A program made the translations under genes and the position numbers. A stretch of DNA of 64,000 bases, from positions 124,001 to 188,000 of the forward strand of contig CBDDJL010000002.1 in NCBI GenBank assembly GCA_965229715.1, read 5' to 3'. Shown here one piece after another: positions 25,563-35,439 of the stretch. The first letter of the stretch is position 1. The number at the start of each line of letters is the position of its first letter. The notes below the pieces were generated by a model. The model made no database searches. It saw only the letters and a program-made list of their open reading frames with translations, and was not told the DNA's origin. This stretch comes from JAVJST01 sp965229715. Its GTDB lineage: Bacteria; Pseudomonadota; Alphaproteobacteria; Rhodospirillales; Casp-alpha2.

Positions 25563-25948
25563 GGGATGCGGGCTTCGACGCATCTCGCCATCATGCGAAT
25601 CGCCCTTAAACGGGGCCTCGTGCTCGGCTGTCGGGGTGCCCGCTCTACGTGACGTGACGGACGCACCCATTGGCCATCGTTTTGTGTCAGGCATGAGCGT
25701 GAAGCAATCGTGATGAGCGAGACCATGAAGGTGACCGTCGCCATGCCGGAGAAACGCTATCTCAGCCGTCAGGAGGCGGCTGCGTGGCTCGGCGTGTCCG
25801 CGGATACCTTCGACGGCTTTCCCATTCCCTACGTGAACCTCGGGCCGCGCAATAGGCGCTGGGACGTATTGGACATCGTCGCCTATGCCGAGCAGAATAA
25901 GTCCTGCGACAGCGCCCGAACCTCTGAGACAAAGAGGAGACGGCAAAC

Positions 25949-27075
<1,127 letters not shown>

Positions 27076-27123
27076 GCCGGTGTCTGTCGGCGCTTCGTAT
27101 ACAGAAGCCAAATCGATTTGACC

Positions 27124-27260
27124 AGAGCAGATCATGTTTTGCCGGAATCGCTTCTGCGATGTGCAAAATATGCGAATCTGCTCTCAGAATATAGAAGCGA
27201 TCGGATTCACACGTTTTGACAGAAACACATCGTGCTTCAGCCAAAACGTGATCCGATCTA
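27124..27260. repeat. Two adjacent imperfect hairpins after tRNA-Thr/hemY
   Basis: First hairpin 27124-27184 with outer arms AGAGCAGAT/ATCTGCTCT and inner TTTTGC/GCAAAA and ATCGC/GCGAT pairs. The second spans 27192-27260 with arms GATCGGAT/ATCCGATC and ACGTTTT/AAAACGT. There is no coding frame. The pair fills the gap between hemY and the tRNA and may terminate hemY transcription or be a dispersed element. Confidence 0.7.
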
Positions 27261-27290
27261 GTGGGAGTTTCGCCGGATCGACGGCCTTGT

Positions 27291-28766
27291 TCAGCGCGCC
27301 GCCGGCGCGGTTTCGTCACGGGTGGCCAGCGCCGAGCCGGCGTCGCCACCATCCCGCTTGCTGCCCGCTTCCTTGTCCTCGCCGCGCCGTCCATCGGCGA
27401 TGAAGGCGCGCGGCGGTTCCTCGCTCTCCGCCGCAACCAGCAACGCTTCCGGCTCGGCGGGCCGCGACGTATGCGGCGGCGATTGCCAGGCCAAGCTGTC
27501 GAAGCTGCCGCAGCGCTCGCAGACCGCGCTCCAGGCGGCCGCCACATTGCCGCAGGTATCGCAGACCCATGCCGGGTCGGGGTCGCTCGTCGCCGCCTGC
27601 ACCAGCCAGCTCCGGGCGGTTTCCAGATCGCCGTGTTCGGCTTCTTCGAGCCGCGCCATGAGACGATAGACAAGCGACGTCGTCTCGATGTCCTCGTCCT
27701 CGATCAGACGGCCGAAATGCTTGCGCGCCTCGCCCCACAGATCCGCTTCGAGCGCCGCAACCGCCCGCGCCAAACGGCTTTCGAGATGGCCCGGATTGAA
27801 GCCCGCGAGCCGTTCGCTCGCCTTGACCCGGGCGAGCGCATCGTCGGCGCCCTTGGCGCGCCAGTAGAGCTCGACCAGATCGGCATGCGGCGCTTTCGGC
27901 CAGATGCGCTCGATGGCGGCCGCCGCTTTACGGTTCTTGCCGTCGCTGAGCAGGCAACGGGCCAGCACGGCGGCCGCAGGGATCAATTTACCGTCGTTGT
28001 CGAGCGCCGTCCGGGCCTGCCGGATGGCCGCTTCGCGGTCGCCCGCATTTTCGGCGTCGATTGCCTGCTGGCAGGCAAGAACGGCATCGCGCCGGCGGCC
28101 CTCCGGCGCTGGCAAATGGCGGTGGCGCACCGCTTCCTTGGCGGTCGACTGGGCCTCGATCCACTGGCCGCTCTGGGTCTGTAGCTCGAACAGACTCGTC
28201 GACACCCATTCGCTATCGGGCTTCAGCCGATAGGCTCGCCGCGCCAAAATCAATGCCTCGTCGCGGTCGCCGCGTTTGATAGCCTGGTTGAGCAACCCGC
28301 GCAGGCCGAGGAACTCGGTCTCGCGGTTGTCCGTCATGGCGCGGAAGAACCGCTCGGCCGCCCGGTCGTCGCCGGCGAGTTGCGCGGCCTGGGCCGACAG
28401 CAGCATGGTCAGCGGCGGATCGTTCAACAGGCTTTCCGCGCGGCGCGACTGTTTGCGGGCCTCGTCCGGATCGCCTGCCGCGACCGCCACCATGCCCTTG
28501 GTCAGCGCCTGCAGGCCCTTGTTACGGCGGCGCTGCCGCCAGGCAAACCGAATGTTGCCGGGTGCGCGGCGGAAGAACAGCCAGACCCGATAGGTCAGCG
28601 CGACGACCACGGCGAACACGGCGACACCGGCCGCCATGACGGCGGCCGACGTCTCGATCCGGTAGCTGCCCCAATCGAGCACCACGACACCCGGCCGGTC
28701 CGCGACCCAGGCGGCACCGGCGCCTAGCGCGGTCACGACGATCAGGAACCAGAATGCGCGCCACAT
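27291..28766 (-). CDS. hemY: HemY-like TPR membrane protein
   Basis: 491 residues. Two N-terminal hydrophobic helices (FWFLIVVTALGAGAAWVAD and VMAAGVAVFAVVVALTYRVW) belong to the HemY_N domain, followed by about 300 residues of TPR-like helices (DRAAERFFRAMTDNRETEFL, RDEALILARRAYRLKPDSEW). This is the protein encoded with hemC/hemD across Proteobacteria, a membrane TPR protein linked to late haem biosynthesis, not the protoporphyrinogen oxidase of the same name. The C-terminal region has a CxxC-x13-CxxC knuckle (CDTCGN ... CERCG), reminiscent of LapB/YciM rubredoxin-like domains, then a charged tail. The start follows the mitofilin-like gene by 4 bp. Confidence 0.88.
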   Translation of the reverse strand: MWRAFWFLIVVTALGAGAAWVADRPGVVVLDWGSYRIETSAAVMAAGVAVFAVVVALTYRVWLFFRRAPGNIRFAWRQRRRNKGLQALTKGMVAVAAGDPDEARKQSRRAESLLNDPPLTMLLSAQAAQLAGDDRAAERFFRAMTDNRETEFLGLRGLLNQAIKRGDRDEALILARRAYRLKPDSEWVSTSLFELQTQSGQWIEAQSTAKEAVRHRHLPAPEGRRRDAVLACQQAIDAENAGDREAAIRQARTALDNDGKLIPAAAVLARCLLSDGKNRKAAAAIERIWPKAPHADLVELYWRAKGADDALARVKASERLAGFNPGHLESRLARAVAALEADLWGEARKHFGRLIEDEDIETTSLVYRLMARLEEAEHGDLETARSWLVQAATSDPDPAWVCDTCGNVAAAWSAVCERCGSFDSLAWQSPPHTSRPAEPEALLVAAESEEPPRAFIADGRRGEDKEAGSKRDGGDAGSALATRDETAPAAR

Positions 28767-28770
28767 GGCA

Positions 28771-30084
28771 TCAACCCCCGGCCTGCGTCAGCAGCCGAAT
28801 GGCATGGGCCTGCAGGTCGGCGAGCGCGGCGTCGGCCTCGAGGCGGGCAGCCGCACGCTCAAGCCACGGTGCGGCGGCATCGCGGGCGCGCCCTTCAAGC
28901 CCGTCGAGGGTATCGTAAGCGCCGATGAGGTCGCCCGCGGCAAGCAGTTCCTCGGCCCGTGCCAAACGCCCGTCCACCGTCGTCACGTCGCCGCCGTCGA
29001 GCCGGCGGACGGTCACCAGCGACTGGATGCTGTTGATCGCCTGCGATGTCCAGTCTTCGCCTTCGAGCGCCGCGCCGGCGCTGGCGATGGCCCCGGCATC
29101 CGCGGCCAGAACACGGCGCAATTCATCGAGGGTTGCAACGCCCCGCGCGGCGTGCGGTTCGAGCGCAGCGACGATCGCCGTCACGGTCTCGTCTCCATCG
29201 CCCGCAGCGGCGAGCACAGACAGCGGATCGACAAACGGCCGCCCGCCGGAAATCGCCACCCGCAATTGCCCGGCCGCCAGCGCCAGCGCCTGTGAGCGGC
29301 TGTTCACCGCCATGGTTTCGCTGCGCGACGCGAGCAGCGCTTCGATCTGCTGGTTAAGGTCGACCTGATCGCGGTTCGCCGACTGCACGGCGGTTTCCAG
29401 ATCCTCGATCCGCTGCAGCACGTCGTCCGAGAGCGCTTCGCCGCCGCTCGACGAGGTCCGCGACGCGGCCAGCGAGCGAAGTGACGTGAGGGCCGCCTCG
29501 GTTTCGTCGAGGCGGGTCATGATGCGGTCGATCTGAGCCGAGAGCGCCGCACGGGCGGCTTCAAGATCGGCCAGTGCGTCCGCCGACGCCATGCCCGCCG
29601 CCGCCGATTCCATCGCATCGATACGCGCCTCGAGATCGGCGATCCGCACAGCTGCATCGTCGGCCTCTTCGTCCGCGGGCAAATAGGGTTCGACCCATTC
29701 GCCGACATAGGGCTCAACCACCGGCCACCAGTCACGCGACGTCGCCACCGCGGCAACGACGGCGACAACGATGACGACAGCGGCAACCAGCGCGCCGCGC
29801 AGGAATCCCGACCCGCCGGTTTTCGGCTTGGCGGCCGCCGGCTTCGTCCCGCCTTTCGGCGCATCCCCGGATTTGCGGGACGACGTCGCGGGGGCACCTT
29901 CCGGCTTGGCGGCGAATTGCGTATCCGGCTTCGCCGTTACCTTGGCATCGGGCTTGGCATCTGCCTGGGTCTCGGCCTTGGCGGCCGCCTTTGCCATATC
30001 CGTGCCGGATTTTCCGCCAGACTTGCTGCCTGGTTTGTCGTCGGTTTTGGCGGCGGGGGGTTTGGTGTCGGGAATCTTGCTCAT
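28771..30084 (-). CDS. Mitofilin-like (COG4223) membrane protein of the hem cluster
   Basis: 437 residues. A cytoplasmic low-complexity tail rich in Lys/Ala/Asp/Pro (residues 1-95), one transmembrane helix (GALVAAVVIVVAVVAAVATS), then a long coiled-coil (about 140-260: IADLEARIDAMESAAAGM and later RIEDLETAVQSANRDQVDLN) and a C-terminal helical mitofilin-like domain (AINSIQSLVTVRRLDGGD). Alphaproteobacterial homologues are related to mitochondrial Mic60, which shapes cristae, and are encoded in the same hemC-hemD-hemY setting. The start ATG 30084 is preceded by AGGTG. The 4-bp gap to hemY implies co-translation. Confidence 0.85.
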   Translation of the reverse strand: MSKIPDTKPPAAKTDDKPGSKSGGKSGTDMAKAAAKAETQADAKPDAKVTAKPDTQFAAKPEGAPATSSRKSGDAPKGGTKPAAAKPKTGGSGFLRGALVAAVVIVVAVVAAVATSRDWWPVVEPYVGEWVEPYLPADEEADDAAVRIADLEARIDAMESAAAGMASADALADLEAARAALSAQIDRIMTRLDETEAALTSLRSLAASRTSSSGGEALSDDVLQRIEDLETAVQSANRDQVDLNQQIEALLASRSETMAVNSRSQALALAAGQLRVAISGGRPFVDPLSVLAAAGDGDETVTAIVAALEPHAARGVATLDELRRVLAADAGAIASAGAALEGEDWTSQAINSIQSLVTVRRLDGGDVTTVDGRLARAEELLAAGDLIGAYDTLDGLEGRARDAAAPWLERAAARLEADAALADLQAHAIRLLTQAGG

Positions 30085-30135
30085 CACCTGTATCCGGTTC
30101 GTCTGAACGGGCACGCAGTCTGCTCAGGGCCTGTT

Positions 30136-30855
30136 TTAACGTGTCCGCGCCGCCGCTAAAACCACTTCAAGCAGATCGTCGGCGGTCGGTGTCGCGGAAA
30201 TCTCGATATCGCCCCACGTATCGGCATCGAGCGCCGCTGCAACGTTGGCGCTCAGGGCAAATGCCGTCAGCCGACGCAATGCTCCGTTCAACGCCGCATC
30301 GGCGACCCGTTGGGTAAACGTAGTCGCGGATCGTGGCGAGAACAGGGCAACCCCGTCGAGCGCGGCCGTTTTCAGGGCGTCGGCAACCGGTTCGGGCAGC
30401 ACGCGGGCCATCTCGGCCCGGTAGAGCACCGCGCGACGGTACGTGAACCCGCATTTTTCAAGACTCCCCGCAAGGTCGCCCGCGACGGCGCTCCCTGCCA
30501 CATGCAGAAGCGCACCGGCGGCCGGATCGAGGCGATCGGCGACGAGACGCGCGAGGTCATCGACATCGCCGCCGGCGCTCTCGACACGGGACATCCCCGC
30601 ATCGCGCGCCGTGGCCGCGGTCGCGTCGCCGACGGCGAAGACCGGCAGATCGCGCACCGGCGAGCGATCGGAGAAGGCGCGGACGCCGTTGGCGCTGGTC
30701 AGCAGAAGGGCCTGGACGTCCGCGACATCCGGGGGCGGACCGTTCTCGACGGTCACGGTCATCATGGGTGCGATCAGGGTGTCGATGCCGTGCGCCGCGA
30801 GGCGGCCCGCGAAGACTCGCGAATCGGCCTCGGGACGGGTCAGGAGGATGCGCAT
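30136..30855 (-). CDS. hemD: Uroporphyrinogen-III synthase
   Basis: 239 residues; cyclises hydroxymethylbilane with inversion of ring D to give uroporphyrinogen III. The sequence has the family's poorly conserved two-domain layout: N-terminal MRILLTRPEADSRVFAGRLA, LLLTSANGVRAFSDRSPV, FAVGDATAATARDAG and ALFSPRSATTFTQRV. It sits 23 bp downstream of hemC, 51 bp upstream of the mitofilin-like gene, in one leftward operon. Confidence 0.9.
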   Translation of the reverse strand: MRILLTRPEADSRVFAGRLAAHGIDTLIAPMMTVTVENGPPPDVADVQALLLTSANGVRAFSDRSPVRDLPVFAVGDATAATARDAGMSRVESAGGDVDDLARLVADRLDPAAGALLHVAGSAVAGDLAGSLEKCGFTYRRAVLYRAEMARVLPEPVADALKTAALDGVALFSPRSATTFTQRVADAALNGALRRLTAFALSANVAAALDADTWGDIEISATPTADDLLEVVLAAARTR

Positions 30856-30878
30856 CGCAGAGTCCCCAATCAGAAGCG

Positions 30879-31814
30879 CTAATCGGCCAGCGCCCGGAAA
30901 AATTCCTCGCCGGCGGCGGCGCGCAGCTCACCGCCGAGATCGCGCGCCAGATCGACTGCCCGGTCGGCCGGACCATTGCGTTCGCCCGACCAGCTGTCGT
31001 GCCCGTCGGGCCATGCAAGAAAACCGCGAATGCGGACCGACCCGCCGTCGTCGGAAAGCTCCGCCAATCCCGCAATCGGCGTGCGGCAAGAACCGTCGAG
31101 CACTTCGAGCATGGCGCGCTCCGCCTCGACGCACTGCCGGCTCGGGGCGTGATCGACTGCGGCCAGCAATTCAATGACGGGGGCGTCGTCGGCCCGGCAC
31201 GAGATACCGACCGCACCCTGCGCGACGGCCGGAAGCATCTCGTCGGTGTCGAGGACTGCGGCCGCGACATCGGTCAGACAGAGCCGCTCGAGTCCGGCAT
31301 AGGCGAGGAAGGTCGCGTCCGCCTCGCCTTCGCCCAGCTTGCGCAACCGCGTCTGCACGTTGCCGCGAAACAGGGTCGTCCGGATGTCCGGCCGGCGCAC
31401 CAGGACCTGGGCCTGACGCCGCAATGACGTGGTGCCGAGGATCGCGCCCTCCCGGAGGCCGTCGATCGAGGTCGCATGCGGCGAAATCAGCGCCTCGCGT
31501 ACGTCCGCCCGGGGCAGAATGGCAGCCAGGGCAATGCCGTCGGGCAGCCACGTCGGCACGTCCTTCATGGAGTGAACGGCCATGTCGATCCGCCCGTCGA
31601 ACAACGCCTCGTCGAGTTCCTTTGTGAACACACCCTTGCCACCGACCTCGGCGAGCGGCCGGTCGCGAACCTTATCCCCGGTGGTGGTGATTTCGGCGAT
31701 GGAAAGGCGATCGGGTTCAGCGAGCGCCGCCCACGCCTCGATCAACTGATCCTGTGCGAAGTCCGCCTGCCAAAGCGCCAGCGGGCTGGCGCGGGTTCCG
31801 ATCTTGAGACTCAT
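30879..31814 (-). CDS. hemC: Hydroxymethylbilane synthase (porphobilinogen deaminase)
   Basis: 311 residues; polymerises four porphobilinogens on a dipyrromethane cofactor. Signature regions: IGTRASPLALWQADFAQ, GKGVFTKELDEALFDGRIDM, AVHSMKDVPTWLPDG (catalytic Asp region), GTTSLRRQAQV, RGNVQTRLRKL, and the cofactor cysteine in LDGSCRTPIAG. Start ATG 31814 is chosen from conservation; an in-frame ATG at 31823 is possible. First gene of hemC-hemD-mitofilin-hemY. Divergent from tsaD, with repeat copy B between. Confidence 0.95.
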   Translation of the reverse strand: MSLKIGTRASPLALWQADFAQDQLIEAWAALAEPDRLSIAEITTTGDKVRDRPLAEVGGKGVFTKELDEALFDGRIDMAVHSMKDVPTWLPDGIALAAILPRADVREALISPHATSIDGLREGAILGTTSLRRQAQVLVRRPDIRTTLFRGNVQTRLRKLGEGEADATFLAYAGLERLCLTDVAAAVLDTDEMLPAVAQGAVGISCRADDAPVIELLAAVDHAPSRQCVEAERAMLEVLDGSCRTPIAGLAELSDDGGSVRIRGFLAWPDGHDSWSGERNGPADRAVDLARDLGGELRAAAGEEFFRALAD

Positions 31815-31847
31815 GGCGACCATAAAATCCCGTGCATGGTTGCGCCA

Positions 31848-31973
31848 GGGTCTGATCCGCCTAGATTGGTCCAATCTAGGCGGTGAATCAGCCCCTAAAC
31901 ATTAATTATAGAGGGCGATTCACGTTTCAGATGAATCACAACGTGATTCAATCTAAAACGATCGCGCTCTAGC
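31848..31973. repeat. Intergenic hairpin element, copy B
   Basis: Second copy of the element at 6559-6684, here in the hemC/tsaD divergent promoter region. Shared blocks are GGGTCTGATCCG, CGGTGAATCAGCCCCTA, TAGAGGGCGATTCACG, ATGAATCAC, CGTGATTCA, CTAAAACGATCGC and CTCTA. The first hairpin is a 13-bp perfect stem (CCGCCTAGATTGG with its complement) whose sequence differs from copy A on both arms, i.e. compensatory change. Confidence 0.88.
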
Positions 31974-32001
31974 GTGTTTCCGTGGTTATGAAGGCGCGAT
32001 C

Positions 32002-33105
32002 ATGACAATGCAACCGGATCACTCAAGCACGTTGCCGCTGATTCTCGGCATCGAGACCTCGTGCGACGAAACCGCCGCCGCCGTTGTCGACGGCGACGGC
32101 AATGTGCGCGCCAACCGCATCCTCTCGCAGCTTGACGATCATGCGCTCTACGGCGGCGTGGTGCCGGAAATCGCGGCGCGCGCCCACCTCGATCACCTCG
32201 ACGGGCTGATAGCCGGCGCGCTCGAAGACGCCGGCACCGGTTTCAACGACCTCGATGCGGTTGCCGCGACCGGCGGGCCAGGATTGATCGGCGGCGTCAT
32301 GGTCGGCGTCATGGCGGGCAAGGCCATCGCGCTCGCCCGCAAGATCCCGTTTATCGCCGTCAATCATCTGGAGGCGCACGCGCTGACCGCGCGGCTGACC
32401 GCCAAGAAGACGGGCGGCGTCGACTTTCCCTACCTGTTGCTCCTGGTCTCGGGCGGGCACTGCCAGCTTCTGGTCGTCGAGGACGTCGGGCGCTACCGGC
32501 GTCTCGGCACCACCATCGACGATGCGCTGGGCGAAGCCTTCGACAAGACGGCAAAGCTGCTCGGTCTCGGCTATCCCGGCGGTCCGGCGCTGGAACGTGC
32601 CGCTGATGCCGGCGTGCCGGGCCGGTTCGACCTGCCACGGCCGATGAAGGGCCGCGACGGCTGCGATTTTTCGTTTTCCGGTCTCAAGACCGCGGTGCGG
32701 CAAACGCTGGAGAAACTGGGAACCGCTGTGCCAGACGCGCAAACCGTCGCCGATATCGCGCTGGCGTTTCACGAAGCCGCCGCCGACACCCTGGAGGATC
32801 GCTGCAAGAACGCTCTCGAGGCGTTCCGCACCGCCCATCCCGCAGGCGATACGCTGGTCGTCGCCGGCGGCGTTGCCGCCAACGGGTTCTTGCGAACGCG
32901 ATTGGCCGCGTTCGCCGAAGGTAACGGAATCCGGCTGATCACGCCGCCTGTCGGCCTCTGCACCGACAACGCCGCCATGGTCGCCTGGGCCGGCATCGAA
33001 CGCTATCGCCTCGGTCTCACCGACCCGCTCGATTTCAAGCCGCGTCCGCGCTGGCCGCTCGACCCCGACGCGCCGAAAGTCGGGTATGCCGGGGTCAAGG
33101 CATAG
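32002..33105 (+). CDS. tsaD: tRNA N6-adenosine threonylcarbamoyltransferase
   Basis: 367 residues; with TsaB/TsaE it transfers threonylcarbamoyl to A37 of ANN-decoding tRNAs. ASKHA-fold signatures: ILGIETSCDETAAAVVDGDG, ALYGGVVPEIAARAHLDHLD, the metal-binding NHLEAHALTARL (H-x-x-x-H), LLLVSGGHCQLLVVED, GEAFDKTAKLLGLGYPGG and TDNAAMVAWAG. Full length. Followed by gpsA, as in many Alphaproteobacteria, after a repeat-containing 215-bp gap. Confidence 0.96.
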   Translation: MTMQPDHSSTLPLILGIETSCDETAAAVVDGDGNVRANRILSQLDDHALYGGVVPEIAARAHLDHLDGLIAGALEDAGTGFNDLDAVAATGGPGLIGGVMVGVMAGKAIALARKIPFIAVNHLEAHALTARLTAKKTGGVDFPYLLLLVSGGHCQLLVVEDVGRYRRLGTTIDDALGEAFDKTAKLLGLGYPGGPALERAADAGVPGRFDLPRPMKGRDGCDFSFSGLKTAVRQTLEKLGTAVPDAQTVADIALAFHEAAADTLEDRCKNALEAFRTAHPAGDTLVVAGGVAANGFLRTRLAAFAEGNGIRLITPPVGLCTDNAAMVAWAGIERYRLGLTDPLDFKPRPRWPLDPDAPKVGYAGVKA

Positions 33106-33150
33106 AGATTGAGACGATCTGACCAGTGTCCGGCGTCTTAGGATTCTCTC

Positions 33151-33269
33151 ACCACAGAGGCACAGAGACACCGAGATTCATCGTTCTCTGAGGACCCTCT
33201 GTGCCTCTGCGACTCTGTGGTTCAATATTTTCTCCGCTGTTCTGGATTTCCGCTTATGCGGGGATGACG
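33151..33269. repeat. Two dispersed-repeat-like sequences between tsaD and gpsA
   Basis: First, arms at 33151-33175 and 33197-33221 form a 25-nt inverted repeat with four mismatches, of the ACCACAGAGGCACAGAG type. Second, 33241-33269 contains TGGATTTCCGC-TTAT-GCGGGGATGACG, resembling the widespread GGATTCCCGC...GCGGGAATGA intergenic repeat. Both types are known in many bacterial genomes; the match here is from memory. Confidence 0.7.
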
Positions 33270-33320
33270 AAAAGAAGCGAGAGGCTTGAGCCGATCCCGA
33301 GAGCGCGGCATAACCGTGGC

Positions 33321-34325
33321 ATGTCGAAAGAGATCAACCGTATCGGCATCATCGGCGCGGGCGCCTGGGGTACGGCATTGGCCGCCAATGCGGCGCGCGC
33401 CGGCCGCGATGCGGTTCTTTGGGCGCGCGAGGCCGAGGTCGTTGAGGCAGTCAACGAAACCCGAGAGAACGCGGTCTTCCTTAAGGGTATTCCGCTGCCC
33501 GACGGCATGCGGGCAACGACCGATCTCGCCGAGGCCTGCTCAGCCGATGCGGTGCTGGTGGTGACACCGGCGCAGTATGTCCGCGCGTCGACATCGGACA
33601 TGGCGGCCCACCTCGGCGACGACACGCCGGTCGTGATCTGCGCCAAGGGTATCGAGCGTGAACGGCTCAATCTGATGTCGGAAGTGGTCGTCGAAACCCT
33701 GCCCGGCCGGCCCCTCGCCGCTTTGTCCGGCCCGACCTTCGCGGCGGAAGTGGCGCGCGGTCTGCCGACGGGCGTCACGCTTGCCGCCGAAGACGAAGGC
33801 ATCGCCGACCGGTTGATCACCGCCGTCGGCACGACCACATTCCGCGCCTACCGGTCCGACGATATCGTCGGCGCCGAAATCGGCGGCGCCGTCAAGAACG
33901 TGCTGGCGATCGCTTGCGGCATCAGCGAGGGCAGGGGCCTCGGCGACAATGCGCGGGCGGCTCTCATTACCCGGGGTCTCGCCGAGATCGTCCGGCTTGG
34001 CCGCGCGAAAGGCGCGAAAGCGGAAACGCTGATGGGACTGTGCGGACTGGGCGACCTGACACTGACCTGCAACGCCATGCAATCGCGAAACTTTTCGCTC
34101 GGTCATGCGCTCGGCACGGGCCAGGCGCTCAGCGACATCCTGTCGTCCCGCAACACCGTCGCCGAGGGTGTTTTTTCGGCCGACGCCGTGGTTGCGCTGG
34201 CGGCGAAGCTCGACGTCGAAACGCCGATCTGCGTCGCCGTCGATTCCATCATCAATCAGGGCGCCGATATCGACTTGGCCATCGCCCGGTTGCTCGACCG
34301 GCCGGTCGGCGCCGAAACCGACTGA
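33321..34325 (+). CDS. gpsA: NAD(P)H-dependent glycerol-3-phosphate dehydrogenase
   Basis: 334 residues; reduces dihydroxyacetone phosphate to sn-glycerol 3-phosphate for phospholipid synthesis. N-terminal Rossmann motif IGIIGAGAWGTALAANAARA, VVICAKGIER, LSGPTFAAEVARGLPTGVTL, the catalytic lysine in GGAVKNVLAIACGISEGRGL, DNARAALITRGLAEI and GLGDLTLTC. The frame stays open upstream to 33201 through repeat DNA; ATG 33321 matches the conserved N-terminus. It heads a run of small genes (YciI, EVE, Rieske). Confidence 0.96.
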   Translation: MSKEINRIGIIGAGAWGTALAANAARAGRDAVLWAREAEVVEAVNETRENAVFLKGIPLPDGMRATTDLAEACSADAVLVVTPAQYVRASTSDMAAHLGDDTPVVICAKGIERERLNLMSEVVVETLPGRPLAALSGPTFAAEVARGLPTGVTLAAEDEGIADRLITAVGTTTFRAYRSDDIVGAEIGGAVKNVLAIACGISEGRGLGDNARAALITRGLAEIVRLGRAKGAKAETLMGLCGLGDLTLTCNAMQSRNFSLGHALGTGQALSDILSSRNTVAEGVFSADAVVALAAKLDVETPICVAVDSIINQGADIDLAIARLLDRPVGAETD

Positions 34326-34350
34326 ATCCGAACACGAGGGGAACGTCGCC

Positions 34351-34635
34351 GTGTATTACGTCATTATCTGCATCGACAAGCCGGGTCAGCTCGAAACCCG
34401 CATGGCCAACCGGCCCGATCATGTCGCCTATGTCGGCGGATTCAGGGATCAGTTGCTGATCGCCGGCCCGTTCCTCGACGACGACGGCGAGACGATGGTC
34501 GGCAGCATGTTGATCATGGAATTCGCGAGCCAGGCCGATGCCGAAACGTTCGCGGCGGGCGATCCCTACAACAAGGCCGGCGTGTTCGAGAGCGTCACCA
34601 TCCGGCCCTGGAAGAAAACGTTACCGGCGGACTAA
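34351..34635 (+). CDS. YciI family protein
   Basis: 94-residue ferredoxin-like alpha+beta protein. YYVIICIDKPGQLETRM, HVAYVGGFRDQLLIAGPFLD and GSMLIMEFASQADAETFAAG carry the YciI pattern, including the conserved His/Asp surface. The dehydrochlorinase-like activity sometimes quoted for the fold is not proven for this subgroup. GTG start at 34351 with GAGGGGA upstream. Lies between gpsA and the EVE gene, an arrangement common in Alphaproteobacteria. Confidence 0.88.
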   Translation: MYYVIICIDKPGQLETRMANRPDHVAYVGGFRDQLLIAGPFLDDDGETMVGSMLIMEFASQADAETFAAGDPYNKAGVFESVTIRPWKKTLPAD

Positions 34636-34646
34636 GGAGAGAGAAG

Positions 34647-35060
34647 ATGGCGTACTGGCTGGTGAAATCCGAACCCGGTACATGGTCATGGGACGATCAT
34701 GTGAAAGCCGGCGTCGCCGAGTGGGACGGCGTGCGCAACTATCAGGCCTGCAACAACATGAAGGCCATGAAGATCGGCGACAAGGCGTTCTTCTACCATT
34801 CGGTCAACGAAAAGCAGATCGTCGGCACCCTCAAGGTCGTGAAACTGTACTATCCCGATCCGACGGATAAGTCGGAGCGATTCGGCATGGTCGATTTCAA
34901 GGCGCTGAAGCCGCTCAAGACACCGGTGACACTGGCCGACGTCAAGGCCGACGAACGTCTGCACGATCTTGCCCTGGTCAAGCAATCCAGGCTCTCGGTC
35001 ATGCCCATCGGCGACAAGGAGTGGAAGATCATCTGCGACCTGGGCGGCATTGCGCCGTGA
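34647..35060 (+). CDS. EVE domain protein
   Basis: 137-residue protein entirely made of an EVE domain (PUA-like fold, thymocyte nuclear protein 1 type), thought to read modified bases in DNA or RNA. Characteristic stretches: YWLVKSEPGTWSWDDHV, WDGVRNYQACNNMKAMKIGD, AFFYHSVNEKQIVGTLKV. Start ATG has AAGGAGAGAGAAG immediately upstream. Eleven bp after the YciI gene. Confidence 0.93.
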   Translation: MAYWLVKSEPGTWSWDDHVKAGVAEWDGVRNYQACNNMKAMKIGDKAFFYHSVNEKQIVGTLKVVKLYYPDPTDKSERFGMVDFKALKPLKTPVTLADVKADERLHDLALVKQSRLSVMPIGDKEWKIICDLGGIAP

Positions 35061-35082
35061 ACGGCATAGGCGGGATCAAGCC

Positions 35083-35439
35083 TTGAGCGGCGAGGCGCAC
35101 CGGCTCTGCGCGTTCGACGACATCACGGACGGCGAATCGGCCGGCTTCGCTATCGAACGGGCCGACGGATCGAAAATCGGCATTATGGCGGTCCGCCGGG
35201 GCGGTGCGGTCTTTCTTTACGAAAACAGTTGCCCGCATATCGGCACACCGCTCGATTTCACCCCCGGCCGGTTTCTCGATATCGACCGCAAATACATCAT
35301 CTGTTCGACCCATGGCGCGCTGTTTCGCATCGACGACGGGCACTGCATCTCAGGCCCCTGCGCCGGCGACGATCTGAAGCCGATCGCCGGCCGGGTCGAT
35401 GACGGAGAGGTCTTCGCGATCGTACCCCCGGCCCCTTGA
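35083..35439 (+). CDS. Rieske [2Fe-2S] domain protein
   Basis: 118 residues, one Rieske domain. The cluster ligands are C-P-H in ENSCPHIGTPLDF and C-x-x-H in YIICSTHGALFRIDDG, with normal spacing. A small cytoplasmic ferredoxin-type electron carrier or nitrite reductase small-subunit-like protein; no partner oxygenase is nearby. No ATG fits, and TTG 35083 is the best start (frame open to 34969). Follows the EVE gene by 22 bp. Confidence 0.85.
   Translation: MSGEAHRLCAFDDITDGESAGFAIERADGSKIGIMAVRRGGAVFLYENSCPHIGTPLDFTPGRFLDIDRKYIICSTHGALFRIDDGHCISGPCAGDDLKPIAGRVDDGEVFAIVPPAP

Noticed and set aside
25222..25713. 163-codon frame through the palindromic region before the AlpA-like gene
   Set aside because: It crosses the CTATAG array and palindromes, has no ribosome-binding site and an implausible composition.
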